A stretch of 64,000 nt of DNA from Achromobacter spanius (GCF_002812705.1 NZ_CP025030.1:3286001-3350000), one strand, 5' to 3'. Numbered from the stretch's first letter, positions 1 through 9,927 are shown. Program-made: numbers and translations. The notes: generated from the sequence alone by a model not told the origin.

Positions 1-3000
1 GATTGATGCTCAGGCCCGGCGGCAGGCCGGTGGCCGAGTAGGTCAGCGTATCGCCGGTGTCCACATCGGAGAACTGGCCGGAGACATCGACCGGGGTGAT
101 GGCCTGGCCGTCGTTGCTGGCCTGGTCGTCCAGGGTCACGCCCGGGGTCAGGATGGGCGTGTCGTTGGTGCCGGTCACCGTTACGGTCAGCGTCGCTGTC
201 GACGTGCCGCCTTCGCCGTCGGAGACGGTGTAGGTGATCGTGCTGATCGCTTTCTCGCCAGCGGCCAGGTTGTTGAAGGCGTTACCGGGGTTGAAGGTGT
301 AGGAACCATCAGCGTTAAGGGTGAACGTGCCACCACCTTGGCCGGCTACGGCCGCGCCCACGTTGGCCGCTTGGCCGTTGACTTGCGAGACGGTCAGCGT
401 GTCGCCATCCGGATCGGTGTCGTTGGCCAGCACGCCGTCTTCGGCGTTGACGTTCAAGCCCACGCCCTGGTTGGTCGAACCGTCGTCATCGACAGCGGTC
501 GGCGCCGGGTTCTTGACGTCCCACGAGAAGTCTTGCGAGACCGAAGCGCCGCTCTTGTCGGTGGCGGTGATGGTGATGGCGTAGACGCCTTGAACACCAC
601 CTTGCGAGGCCGAGTTGTCCAGCGTGCCGGTGATGAGGCCGGTGGTCGGATTGATGCTCAGGCCTGGGGGCAGGCCGGTGGCCGAGTAGGTCAGCACATC
701 GCCGGTATCGACGTCAGAGAACTGCTTGGAGACATCGACCGGGGTGATGGCCTGGCCGTCATCGCTGGCTTGGTCGTCCAAGGTCACGCCCGGGGTCAGG
801 ATGGGGGTGTCGTTGGTGCCGGTCACCGTTACGGTCAGCGTCGCTGTCGACGTGCCGCCTTCGCCGTCGGAGACGGTGTAGGTGATCGTGCTGATCGCTT
901 TCTCGCCAGCGGCCAGGTTGTTGAAGGCGTTACCGGGGTTGAAGGTGTAGGAGCCATCAGCGTTAAGGGTGAACGTGCCGCCACCTTGGCCGGCCACGGC
1001 CGCGCCCACGTTGGCCGCTTGGCCGTTGACTTGCGAGACGGTCAGCGTGTCGCCATCCGGATCGGTGTCGTTAGCCAGCACGCCGTCTTCGGCGTTGACG
1101 TTCAAGCCCGCGCCCTGGTTGGTCGAACCGTCGTCATCGACAGCGGTCGGCGCCGGGTTCTTGACGTCCCACGAGAAGTCTTGCGAGACCGAAGCGCCGC
1201 TCTTGTCGGTGGCGGTGATGGTGATGGCGTAGACGCCTTGAACACCACCTTGCGAGGCCGAGTTGTCCAGCGTGCCGGTGATGAGGCCGGTGGTCGGATT
1301 GATGCTCAGGCCTGGGGGCAGGCCGGTGGCCGAGTAGGTCAGCACATCGCCGGTATCGACGTCAGAGAACTGCTTGGAGACATCGACCGGGGTGATGGCC
1401 TGGCCGTCGTTGCCGGTTTGATCGCCCAGCGTCACGCCCGGAGTCAGGATGGGCGTGTCGTTGGTGCCGGTCACCGTCACGGTCAGCGTCGCTGTCGACG
1501 TGCCGCCTTCGCCGTCGGAGACGGTGTAGGTGATCGTGCTGATCGCTTTCTCGCCAGCGGCCAGGTTGTTGAAGGCGTTACCGGGGTTGAAGGTGTAGGA
1601 ACCATCAGCGTTAAGGGTGAACGTGCCACCACCTTGGCCGGCTACGGCCGCGCCCACGTTGGCCGCTTGGCCGTTGACTTGCGAGACGGTCAGCGTGTCG
1701 CCATCCGGATCGGTGTCGTTGGCCAGCACGCCGTCTTGGGCATTGACGTTCAAGCCCGCGCCTTGGTTCGTTGCGTCGGTGTCATCGACAGCGGTCGGCG
1801 CCGGGTTCTTGACGTCCCACGAGAAGTCTTGCGAGACCGAAGCGCCGCTCTTGTCGGTGGCGGTGATGGTGATGGCGTAGACGCCTTGAACACCACCTTG
1901 CGAGGCCGAGTTGTCCAGCGTGCCGGTGATGAGGCCGGTGGTCGGATTGATGCTCAGGCCTGGGGGCAGGCCGGTGGCCGAGTAGGTCAGCACATCGCCG
2001 GTATCGACGTCAGAGAACTGCTTGGAGACATCGACCGGGGTGATGGCCTGGCCGTCATCGCTGGCTTGGTCGTCCAAGGTCACGCCCGGGGTCAGGATGG
2101 GGGTGTCGTTGGTGCCGGTCACCGTTACGGTCAGCGTCGCTGTCGACGTGCCGCCTTCGCCGTCGGAGACGGTGTAGGTGATCGTGCTGATCGCTTTCTC
2201 GCCAGCGGCCAGGTTGTTGAAGGCGTTACCGGGGTTGAAGGTGTAGGAGCCATCAGCGTTAAGGGTGAACGTGCCGCCGTTGGAGCCCGCGATAGCCGAG
2301 CCCACGTTGGCCGCTTGGCCGTTGACTTGCGAGACGGTCAGCGTGTCGCCGTCCGGATCGGTGTCGTTGGCCAGCACGCCGTCTTGGGCATTGACGTTCA
2401 AGCCCGCGCCCTGGTTGGTCGAACCGTCGTCATCGACAGCGGTCGGCGCCGGGTTCTTGACGTCCCACGAGAAGTCTTGCGAGACCGAAGCGCCGCTCTT
2501 GTCGGTGGCGGTGATGGTGATGGCGTAGACGCCTTGAACACCACCTTGCGAGGCCGAGTTGTCCAGCGTGCCGGTGATGAGGCCGGTGGTCGGATTGATG
2601 CTCAGGCCTGGGGGCAGGCCGGTGGCCGAGTAGGTCAGCGTATCGCCGGTGTCCACATCGGAGAACTGGCCGGAGACATCGACCGGGGTGATGGCCTGGC
2701 CGTCGTTGCCGGTTTGATCGCCCAGCGTCACGCCCGGAGTCAGGATGGGCGTGTCGTTGGTGCCGGTCACCGTCACGGTCAGGGTCGCGGTCGACGTGGC
2801 ACCCTGGAAATCGGAAACCGTATAGGTAATCGAGGTGGTGGTCGTCTGGTTCAGCCCCAGGTTCTGGAAGGCAGTGCCAGGGTTGAACGTGTAAGTGCCG
2901 TCAGCGTTCAGCGTAAAGGTGCCGCCGTCGGAACCCGCCACGGCGGTGCCCACGCCAGCGGTATCGCCATTGACGTGCGAGACATGCAAGGCGTCGCCGT

Positions 3001-4860
3001 CCGGATCGGTGTCGTTACCCAGCACGCCTTCGGTGCGATGGTCCACCACCAGCGTGTTGTCCTGTCCGGTGGAGCCCGTGTCGTCGGTGGCGACCGGCGC
3101 GGGATTGCCGACGTTCCACACGAAAGTCTGCGTCACCGAGGCGCCAGATTTGTCGGTGGCCGTCACGGTAATGAGGTACTCGCCCTTCACGCCGGTGTTG
3201 GTGTGATCGGATGCCCAGTGGGCAAACTGCCCGCTGAACGTGCCGGTGGCCGTGTCGAAGGTCAATCCGCCGGGTACGTAGTCGACCGAATACGTCAACA
3301 CATCGCCGCTGTCCACGTCATTGAAGAAGCCGGCCAGGTTGTAGTCGACGGTATCGCCGTCCATGTTGCTCTGGTTGTCCAGGGCAACCGCGGTGGGCGC
3401 GTCGTTCGTGCCGGTGATTTCAACCGTGAGGGTGGCGGTGCTGGTGCCGCCTTCGCCGTCCGAGACGGTGTAGGTGATCGTGCTAGTCGTTTTCTCGCCG
3501 ACGGGCAGGCTCTGGAAGGCCGAACCGGGGTTAAAGCTGTAGGAGCCGTCGGCGTTCAGGGTGAAGGTGCCGCCGTTGGAGCCAGCCACGGCCGCGCCCA
3601 CGTTGGTTGCCTGGCCGTTGACCTGCGAGACGGTCAGCGTGTCGCCATCCGGATCGGTGTCGTTGGCCAGCACGCCGTTCTGGGCATCCACGCTGAGGGT
3701 GGAGTCTTCGTCGGTCGCGCCGCTGTCATTGACGGCGGTCGGCGCCGGGTTCTTGACGTCCCACGAGAAGTCTTGCGAGACCGAAGCGCCGCTCTTGTCG
3801 GTGGCGGTGATGGTGATGGCGTAGACGCCTTGGACACCACCTTGCGAGGCCGAGTTGTCCAGCGTGCCGGAGATGATGCCGGTCGTCGGATCAATGGTCA
3901 GTCCGGGCGGCAAACCGGTAGCCGAGTAGGTCAGCACATCGCCAGTGTCGACGTCAGAGAATTGCTTGGAGACATCGACCGGGGTGATGGCCTGGCCGTC
4001 ATCGCTGGCTTGGTCGCCCAGCGTCACGCCCGGGGTCAGGATGGGGGTGTCGTTGGTGCCGGTCACCGTCACGCTCAGGGTCGCGGTGCTGGTGCCGCCT
4101 TCGCCGTCGGAGACGGTGTAGGTGATCGTGCTGGTCGCCTTCTCGCCAGCGGGCAGGTTCTGGAAGGCCGAACCCGGGTTGAAGCTGTAGGAGCCGTCAG
4201 CGTTCAGGGTGAAGGTGCCGCCGTGGGAGCCGGCTACGGCCGCGCCCACGTTGGTTGCTTGGCCGTTGACCTGCGAGACGGTCAGCGTGTCGCCGTCCGG
4301 ATCGGTGTCGTTCGCCAGCACGCCGTTCTGGGCGTCAACGTTCAGGCTGGTGTCTTCGTCCGTTGCGCCGTTGTCGTCCGTGGCGGTCGGAGCGGGATTG
4401 CTGACGTTCCATGCGAACTCTTGCGAGGTCGAGGCGCCGGACGGATCCGTCGCGGTCACGACTACGGTGTAGACGCCGTTGGCGCCGCCCTGGGAAGCGG
4501 AATGATCGATCGTGCCGGTGATGATGCCGGTGTTCGGATCGATGGACAGGCCCGGCGGCAGGCCGGTGGCGCTGAACGTCAGCTTGTCGCTGGTGTCGGC
4601 GTCCGAGAAACGATCCGACACGTCGTAGCGGACTTCCGTTTGGGCGTCGATGCCGGTCTGGTTGGACAGCGCGGAGGACACGGGACCATCGTTGGTGCCG
4701 GTTACCGTCACGACGACGGTCGCCGTGGAGGTCGCCCCGCTGGGGTCCGTGATGGTGTACGAGATGGTGCTGGTGGCCGTTTCGCCGACGGCCAGGTAGT
4801 CGTACTGGCCGCCCGGTGTGAACACATAGCTGCCGTCGGGCTGGACGACGAAGGTGCCGC
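1..4860. repeat. 648-bp tandem repeats inside the adhesin gene
   Basis: The coding sequence repeats with an exact 648-bp (216-codon) period. Corresponding points fall at 321, 969, 1617, 2265, 2913, 3561 and 4209. Each unit encodes one VCBS-like domain and one cadherin-like domain. Units beginning at 321, 969, 1617 and 2265 are almost identical at DNA level. The 2913 unit is the most divergent, and those at 3561 and 4209 are intermediate. The array continues past the left edge. Confidence 0.93.
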
Positions 4861-5563
4861 CCGTGGAGCCCAGCACGCTGATGCCGCCCGGAATCATCGG
4901 GCGGCCATTGATTGACGTGATGGCCAGCGGGTCGCCGTCGGGATCGGAGTCGTTGTTGAGCAGGTTGCCGCGGACTTGGGAGTTCTGATCGCCGCTGCTG
5001 GCGTCATTCAACGCATTCGGCGCGTTGTTGTTGGCAACCGTGGGCGGCGTCACGGCCGCATCGCCATCATCACCAGTCGCGCCCGCGCCCGCCGCGCGGG
5101 ACACGGTATCGTCGCCTCGGGCCGGGTTCGGGTAGGCCAGATCCAGCGGCGAGGTCGATTCAAGAATCCGGGCCAGGCGTACAAAACTGCTGCCGCCGGC
5201 ATCGCCACCGCCCGCCACGATGGCGGCGGTGGGGTCGAGTTCGTCAAACGGGTCGCGGCCGGCTTGCAGAGCGGCCAGCAGACGGTCGGAATCGGTGCCG
5301 GTGGGCGGCGCTACCGCGGCTTCGCTGGCATCGGCCAACGGGCCTGCCATGTCGCCATTCACGGCAACTTCACGGCTTTCTCCGATGACGATCGGCATGC
5401 CGTTTTCAACCTGAAGGGAAACCGTGGCGCCCGAAGCCGTGACGATGTCGCTGCCGGCGGGGACTTTGCTGCCTTGATGCAGTTCGGTCAGAGAGCCGTC
5501 GCTATTGCGTATCCACGCGCGACCGGAGATTTCATTGACGATTGCGGGAGAAGAGTTGGCCAT
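1..5563 (-). CDS. LapA-like giant repeat adhesin, type I secreted (3' end off window)
   Basis: Surface adhesin for biofilm formation. The open frame starts at the ATG at 5563 and runs off the left edge, so at least 1854 residues are present and the C-terminal secretion signal is not seen. Residues 1-70 (MANSSPAIVNEISG... with WIRNSDG and PIVIGE motifs) match the LapA-type retention module that anchors the protein in the outer-membrane pore. Residues 110-118 contain DPTAAIVAG, at the place where LapG-type proteases cut LapA at a di-alanine. After a linker, VCBS-type repeats (ending in TVTGTNDTP) alternate with cadherin/Ig-like repeats (FSDVDTGD, GLPPGL). It lies 84 bp after the LuxR gene, at the end of its own secretion operon. 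Bordetella BrtA is a likely counterpart. The family call is firm; the exact length is unknown. Confidence 0.93.
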   Translation of the reverse strand, partial: MANSSPAIVNEISGRAWIRNSDGSLTELHQGSKVPAGSDIVTASGATVSLQVENGMPIVIGESREVAVNGDMAGPLADASEAAVAPPTGTDSDRLLAALQAGRDPFDELDPTAAIVAGGGDAGGSSFVRLARILESTSPLDLAYPNPARGDDTVSRAAGAGATGDDGDAAVTPPTVANNNAPNALNDASSGDQNSQVRGNLLNNDSDPDGDPLAITSINGRPMIPGGISVLGSTGGTFVVQPDGSYVFTPGGQYDYLAVGETATSTISYTITDPSGATSTATVVVTVTGTNDGPVSSALSNQTGIDAQTEVRYDVSDRFSDADTSDKLTFSATGLPPGLSIDPNTGIITGTIDHSASQGGANGVYTVVVTATDPSGASTSQEFAWNVSNPAPTATDDNGATDEDTSLNVDAQNGVLANDTDPDGDTLTVSQVNGQATNVGAAVAGSHGGTFTLNADGSYSFNPGSAFQNLPAGEKATSTITYTVSDGEGGTSTATLSVTVTGTNDTPILTPGVTLGDQASDDGQAITPVDVSKQFSDVDTGDVLTYSATGLPPGLTIDPTTGIISGTLDNSASQGGVQGVYAITITATDKSGASVSQDFSWDVKNPAPTAVNDSGATDEDSTLSVDAQNGVLANDTDPDGDTLTVSQVNGQATNVGAAVAGSNGGTFTLNADGSYSFNPGSAFQSLPVGEKTTSTITYTVSDGEGGTSTATLTVEITGTNDAPTAVALDNQSNMDGDTVDYNLAGFFNDVDSGDVLTYSVDYVPGGLTFDTATGTFSGQFAHWASDHTNTGVKGEYLITVTATDKSGASVTQTFVWNVGNPAPVATDDTGSTGQDNTLVVDHRTEGVLGNDTDPDGDALHVSHVNGDTAGVGTAVAGSDGGTFTLNADGTYTFNPGTAFQNLGLNQTTTTSITYTVSDFQGATSTATLTVTVTGTNDTPILTPGVTLGDQTGNDGQAITPVDVSGQFSDVDTGDTLTYSATGLPPGLSINPTTGLITGTLDNSASQGGVQGVYAITITATDKSGASVSQDFSWDVKNPAPTAVDDDGSTNQGAGLNVNAQDGVLANDTDPDGDTLTVSQVNGQAANVGSAIAGSNGGTFTLNADGSYTFNPGNAFNNLAAGEKAISTITYTVSDGEGGTSTATLTVTVTGTNDTPILTPGVTLDDQASDDGQAITPVDVSKQFSDVDTGDVLTYSATGLPPGLSINPTTGLITGTLDNSASQGGVQGVYAITITATDKSGASVSQDFSWDVKNPAPTAVDDTDATNQGAGLNVNAQDGVLANDTDPDGDTLTVSQVNGQAANVGAAVAGQGGGTFTLNADGSYTFNPGNAFNNLAAGEKAISTITYTVSDGEGGTSTATLTVTVTGTNDTPILTPGVTLGDQTGNDGQAITPVDVSKQFSDVDTGDVLTYSATGLPPGLSINPTTGLITGTLDNSASQGGVQGVYAITITATDKSGASVSQDFSWDVKNPAPTAVDDDGSTNQGAGLNVNAEDGVLANDTDPDGDTLTVSQVNGQAANVGAAVAGQGGGTFTLNADGSYTFNPGNAFNNLAAGEKAISTITYTVSDGEGGTSTATLTVTVTGTNDTPILTPGVTLDDQASDDGQAITPVDVSKQFSDVDTGDVLTYSATGLPPGLSINPTTGLITGTLDNSASQGGVQGVYAITITATDKSGASVSQDFSWDVKNPAPTAVDDDGSTNQGVGLNVNAEDGVLANDTDPDGDTLTVSQVNGQAANVGAAVAGQGGGTFTLNADGSYTFNPGNAFNNLAAGEKAISTITYTVSDGEGGTSTATLTVTVTGTNDTPILTPGVTLDDQASNDGQAITPVDVSGQFSDVDTGDTLTYSATGLPPGLSIN

Positions 5564-5647
5564 GTGGGTTCCGTTTCAGGGAGTTATCCAAGATGGCCAG
5601 ATACTAAAGAGCGCCGCGCCGGCGCGATATTGTCCTCAAGGACAGGT

Positions 5648-6304
5648 TCAGGAAGGTATTTTGCTGCGCGTGTCGGCCGGCGCCGAAATGCCGTGGACCA
5701 GCAGGGCGAGTTGAAGGCGGTCAGACACCTTGAGCTTCTCGAAAACAGCGGACAGATGCGCCTTGACCGTACGTTCGGTGATGCCCAGCGCCTCGGCGAT
5801 CTGGGCATTGGCCTGGCCGCTGGCGGCATATCGCGCCACCGTGGTCTCGCGTTCGGTCAACACGCCGTCATCCCAGGAATGCGAGTCCTGAGCGCGTTCG
5901 GTCACCAGCTTCAGCAGGCGCGCCACCAACGAACGGCCCATCCAGATCCCGCCGGACAAAACCACTTCCAGTGCTTGCGACAGGGCGGCGGCGGGTGCAT
6001 AGCTGTGGCAATAGCCGTGGGCGCCAGCGCCCAGCACCTGGGTGCCTTGTTCGTCGTTGGGGCTGGGGCTGGCCACCACCAGGTGCAGGCCGGCCACGGC
6101 AGGTGCCCAGATGGGGTCCTGCCAGGACGGCAAGCGCGGCACGCCGGTATCCAGCACGGCCAGTGTGCGGCCTTGCTCGCGCCAGCGCTGCAGGTCGGCC
6201 AGGCCGCGCCCGCGGGCAGCCAGCCAGCGCGTGGAATCCAGCGTGCGCCAGTGCTGCCAGAGCAGGTCGTCGTGCGTAATCAACAAGACGGGAACAGGTT
6301 TCAT
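5648..6304 (-). CDS. LuxR/NarL-type transcriptional regulator in the adhesin operon
   Basis: A 218-residue protein with a poorly conserved receiver-like N-terminal half and a clear LuxR-type helix-turn-helix near residues 150-205 (LTERETTVARYA, GITERTVKAHLSAVFEKL). The usual acidic cluster at the start of a receiver is reduced to HDD, and AVLDTGVP is the only candidate phosphorylation site, so phosphorylation is doubtful. The ATG at 6304 is chosen because AAGGAG lies just upstream. An earlier in-frame start at 6355 would overlap the HlyD gene. It sits between the secretion genes and the adhesin on the same strand, which suggests local control of adhesin expression (inference). Confidence 0.85.
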   Translation of the reverse strand: MKPVPVLLITHDDLLWQHWRTLDSTRWLAARGRGLADLQRWREQGRTLAVLDTGVPRLPSWQDPIWAPAVAGLHLVVASPSPNDEQGTQVLGAGAHGYCHSYAPAAALSQALEVVLSGGIWMGRSLVARLLKLVTERAQDSHSWDDGVLTERETTVARYAASGQANAQIAEALGITERTVKAHLSAVFEKLKVSDRLQLALLVHGISAPADTRSKIPS

Positions 6305-6323
6305 AAAGCCTTCCAGCTCTCCT

Positions 6324-7745
6324 TTAACGTTCGGTGAAGGCGTTCGCCTTGGCACGCAAAATCGGCTTGAGCAGGTACTGCAACACGGTGCGTTTACCTG
6401 TCAGGATATGAACCTCTGCCACCATCCCGGGGATGATGGGCAATAGCTTGTCGCCCACGGTGCTGCGGTCCGTACGGACGCGCACCACGTAATAGGAATT
6501 GCCTTTCTCGTCGGTGACCGTGTCGGCGCCGATCTGTTCGACCTTGCCTTCCAGGCCGCCATAGATGGCGAAGTCGTAGGCGGTGAACTTCACTTCCGCC
6601 TTCTGGTCAGCGTGCAGGAAGCCGATGTCGCGCGGCTGGATACGGACTTCCAGCAGCAGCGTGTCGTCCTTGGGCACGATTTCGATGATGTCCTTGCCCG
6701 GCTGCACCACACCGCCAACCGTGTTGTTGAACAGCGTCTTGATGGTGCCGGCCAGGGGCGCGCGGACTTCCGCCAGCTTCACTCGGTCGGCCAATGCCAG
6801 CTTGCCCTGGCGCAGGGTGGCCAGCTTGGTGTTGGTTTCCGACAGCTCGCTGCGCGCCTGGTTGCGGATATTGAGCTCGGATTCTTCAAGCTTGCTTTGC
6901 GCTTCCTTGATGGACGCCTGGAAGCGGTCGATCTGCGCTTCGGCGCCTTTCTGTTCGCCGCAATAGCGCGCCACATCGCGCTGCAAGCGCAGCAGGTCCA
7001 CTTCAGATACGGCGCCGCTCTTGAGCAGCGGCCGCGTTACCTGCAGTTCGCGCGACGTCAGGCTGCAACTGGCCGAGGCCTGGTCGCGCTTGGCGATGGT
7101 CTCGCGCAAGTCTTCTTCGCGCTGCTTGAGCTGTTCGCGCGCCACGTTGATGGTGGCGTTCAGTTCGGTATTGCGCGCCAGGTAGGCGTTGCGTTCCATT
7201 TCGACCAGGCCGGGGGCTTGCTTGAGCACCTCTTCCGGGGCAACGAACGGTTCGCCGGTGGCCAGCGCATTCAGGCGGGCGGATCGGGCCAGCAACGACA
7301 GATATTCGGCGTTGTTCTCGCCGAGCGAGGACGCAAAGCGTGTGGAATCGATCTTCAGCAGCGTTTGGCCGGCTTGCACCTCCTGGCCCGGACGGACCAG
7401 GATTTCCTCGACGATGCCGCCGTCCAGGCTTTGGATGATCTGCACCTGGCGCGACGGCACGACCTTGCCTTCGCCCCGCACCACTTCGTCGATGCTGCCG
7501 GTGGCCGCCCAGACGATCAGCAGGAATGTCGCCAGCAGCGCCACGCACAGCAGCACGCGCGAACTGCGGGCCTGCGATTCGTGGATGACCCATTCGGCGT
7601 TGCCGACATAGTCGGAACGCTTTTCCCTATTGCCTTTGTCGGCGCCATCCAGCAGCCGATCGAAGAAGAATACGAAGATGTTGCGCAATTTGTGCCACAA
7701 GCCGCCCAACAGGCCGTGCTTGATCTGTCCAGGATTATTCTGCAT
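6324..7745 (-). CDS. HlyD/LapC-type membrane fusion protein of type I secretion
   Basis: Periplasmic adaptor linking the inner-membrane ABC exporter to the TolC-like pore. From the start chosen here the protein has 473 residues. One membrane segment (VLLCVALLATFLLIVWAATG) lies near residues 64-83, followed by a biotinyl-lipoyl half-motif (GGIVEEILVRPGQEVQAGQ), a long coiled-coil hairpin and a C-terminal beta domain ending in GMVAEVHILTGKRTV, as in HlyD and LapC. The ATG at 7745 is preferred because it lies 7 nt after the ABC gene stop with a GGAG upstream. A start at 7796 would overlap that gene. Confidence 0.94.
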   Translation of the reverse strand: MQNNPGQIKHGLLGGLWHKLRNIFVFFFDRLLDGADKGNREKRSDYVGNAEWVIHESQARSSRVLLCVALLATFLLIVWAATGSIDEVVRGEGKVVPSRQVQIIQSLDGGIVEEILVRPGQEVQAGQTLLKIDSTRFASSLGENNAEYLSLLARSARLNALATGEPFVAPEEVLKQAPGLVEMERNAYLARNTELNATINVAREQLKQREEDLRETIAKRDQASASCSLTSRELQVTRPLLKSGAVSEVDLLRLQRDVARYCGEQKGAEAQIDRFQASIKEAQSKLEESELNIRNQARSELSETNTKLATLRQGKLALADRVKLAEVRAPLAGTIKTLFNNTVGGVVQPGKDIIEIVPKDDTLLLEVRIQPRDIGFLHADQKAEVKFTAYDFAIYGGLEGKVEQIGADTVTDEKGNSYYVVRVRTDRSTVGDKLLPIIPGMVAEVHILTGKRTVLQYLLKPILRAKANAFTER

Positions 7746-7752
7746 GACGCCC

Positions 7753-9927
7753 TTAACTCCCGCGTCCAACGCGTCCTTGACGCAGTGCCTCGACAACCTG
7801 CTCCTTAGGACCGTCCGCCACGATGTGGCCGTTATCGATCACGATCAGGCGATCAACCAGGTCCAGCAGCGCGGTGCGGTGCGTGACCAGCAGGATGGTC
7901 TTGGTGGCGCTGGCCTCGCCCAGGCGCTTGCGCAATTGGGCTTCGCTTTGGTGGTCCATGTTGCTGCTGGGTTCGTCCAGCAGCAGGATCGGCGGGTCGT
8001 TGATCAACGCGCGCGCCACCGCCACGGACTGGCGCTGGCCGCCCGACAGCGATTCGCCACGTTCGCCGATCACCATGTCAAAACCGTTGGGGTGCAGGTT
8101 GGCAAAGTCGGTAACGCCGGCCAGATTGGCGGCCGCCAGGATGCTGGCGTCGTCGGCATAGGGCGCGCCCATGGCCAGGTTGTGCTTCAGGCTGCCGTAG
8201 AACAGCGTCGGGTCTTGCGGCACGTGGCCGATGGCGCGGCGCACGTCGGCCGGGTCGATCTGGCGCACGTCTACTCCGTCCAGCAACACGGCGCCTTCGG
8301 TGGGTTGATACAGCGCCAGCGCCAGCTTTTCCAGCGTGGTCTTGCCTGAACCGATACGGCCGATGATGCCGACTTTTTCGCCAGGCTTGAGCTTGAACGA
8401 CACTTTCTTCAACACCGGCTGGGTGCTGCCGGGGTAGGCGAACGTCACGTCGCGGAATTCCAGGCCACCATGAAACACGGGGCGATGCAGGAACTCGGCT
8501 TCAGCCGGGCGCTCGATCGGCAGCTTCATGTAGTTGTCGATGGAACCCAGCGATGTGCGTGCGTTCTGGTACTGCATCAACAGCCCGGCCACCTGGCCCA
8601 GCGGCGCCAGGCAGCGGCCGGCAATCATGGATGCGGCGATGATGCCGCCCATGGACATGGCGGATTCCTGCGCTTGGTAGACGCCAATGATCACAACGGC
8701 GATCGACACCAATTGCTGGACGGCCTGCACAAAGCCCACCGTGGACGACGAAATCAGCTTGAGCTTGCCGCTGGTATGCGCGATGAACTCGGTGGCGCGT
8801 TCCCAGTTGCGCTGGACGGAGCCTTGCGCGTTCAGCGTTTTCACGGCCTCCAGGCCGGTCAGCGCTTCCACCAGCGTCGCGTTGCGTTGCGAACTGGCCT
8901 GGAAGCTGGCCATGGTCAGCGCCTCCATGCGGGCTTGCGCGGCAAACGACACCAGCAGAATCAAGATGATGGCAACCAGCGGCGGCAGGATCATCCATGG
9001 CGAGATCCAGGCCAGCGCGGCCAGGAACAGCAGGATGAAGGGCAGGTCGACCAGCGTGGTGATCGTGGCGGAGGCGATGAAGTCGCGGATGGATTCGAAC
9101 GAACGCAGGTTGGCCGCGAAAGACCCCACCGACACTGGGCGGCCCTCCAGGCGCAAGTCCAGCACCCGCTCCATGATCTGTGCGGACAGGCGCACGTCGA
9201 CCCGCTTGCTGGCGCTGTCCACCACATGGGAGCGCGCCGTCGACAAGACCATGTTGAAGATGACCACCAGCGTGATGCCGATGGCCAGCACCCACAGCGT
9301 TTCAACCGCGTTGTTGGGCACCACGCGGTCGTACACGTTCATCGTGAACAAGGGCATGGCCATGGCGAAGATGTTGATCAGCAGCGCGGCGACCAGCGCG
9401 TCGCGGTACAGGCGCCGATTTTCCATGATGGCAGCCCAGAACCAATGGCGCTCTCGCACTTTGGCGACTTCGGGCGCGCGGGCGTCGAAGCGGAACTGCG
9501 GGCGCACAAAGCACACCAGACCGGTGTATTGCGCGGTCAGGGCTTCGTGCGTCATCTCGACGGAACTGCCGCCCAGCTCGGGGTGGCTGACCAGGTACTT
9601 GCCGTCTTCTTTCTTCAGCAGCAGGCAGGCGCGTTCGCCTTGCAGCAGCAGGATGGCGGGCAAGAGGTCTTGGGAAATGCTGTCCAGCGTGCGCTTGACG
9701 ACGCGCGCGGAAAGTTGGGCGCGCGCCGCGGCGCGCGGAAGCAGGGCAGGGGTCAGGCGGTGCTCTTCCAGCGGCAGGCCGGAAGACAAGGCCTGGGCCG
9801 TGGCCGTCACGCCATGCAGGCGCGTGATTTCAACCAGGCAGTCCAGCAGCGGGTCATCGTGCGCCGCGCGAGCGTCGGTGCGCCATTCCCGAGCCGCCGC
9901 TTCAGATAACTTGTCCATCGTCGTCAT
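7753..9927 (-). CDS. LapB-type type I secretion ABC exporter (permease-ATPase)
   Basis: Inner-membrane exporter of the adhesin, 724 residues. The N-terminal 130 residues resemble a C39 peptidase-like domain without a recognisable catalytic triad, as in RTX and Lap exporters. The six-helix membrane domain covers about 165-440. The nucleotide-binding domain has Walker A GRIGSGKT, signature LSGGQRQ, Walker B ILLLDEPSS and the H-loop VTHR. The start overlaps the preceding 70-aa gene by 26 bp in another frame, and an in-frame ATG at 9918 is a possible alternative. Its position between tolC-like and hlyD-like genes supports translational coupling. Confidence 0.95.
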   Translation of the reverse strand: MTTMDKLSEAAAREWRTDARAAHDDPLLDCLVEITRLHGVTATAQALSSGLPLEEHRLTPALLPRAAARAQLSARVVKRTLDSISQDLLPAILLLQGERACLLLKKEDGKYLVSHPELGGSSVEMTHEALTAQYTGLVCFVRPQFRFDARAPEVAKVRERHWFWAAIMENRRLYRDALVAALLINIFAMAMPLFTMNVYDRVVPNNAVETLWVLAIGITLVVIFNMVLSTARSHVVDSASKRVDVRLSAQIMERVLDLRLEGRPVSVGSFAANLRSFESIRDFIASATITTLVDLPFILLFLAALAWISPWMILPPLVAIILILLVSFAAQARMEALTMASFQASSQRNATLVEALTGLEAVKTLNAQGSVQRNWERATEFIAHTSGKLKLISSSTVGFVQAVQQLVSIAVVIIGVYQAQESAMSMGGIIAASMIAGRCLAPLGQVAGLLMQYQNARTSLGSIDNYMKLPIERPAEAEFLHRPVFHGGLEFRDVTFAYPGSTQPVLKKVSFKLKPGEKVGIIGRIGSGKTTLEKLALALYQPTEGAVLLDGVDVRQIDPADVRRAIGHVPQDPTLFYGSLKHNLAMGAPYADDASILAAANLAGVTDFANLHPNGFDMVIGERGESLSGGQRQSVAVARALINDPPILLLDEPSSNMDHQSEAQLRKRLGEASATKTILLVTHRTALLDLVDRLIVIDNGHIVADGPKEQVVEALRQGRVGRGS

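Noticed and set aside
338..4915. A 1525-codon open frame on the plus strand across the adhesin repeats
   Set aside because: It is the complement of the minus-strand repeat gene; its Arg/Gly/Val-rich text repeats with the same period and matches no family, while the minus strand reads as clear VCBS and cadherin-like domains.
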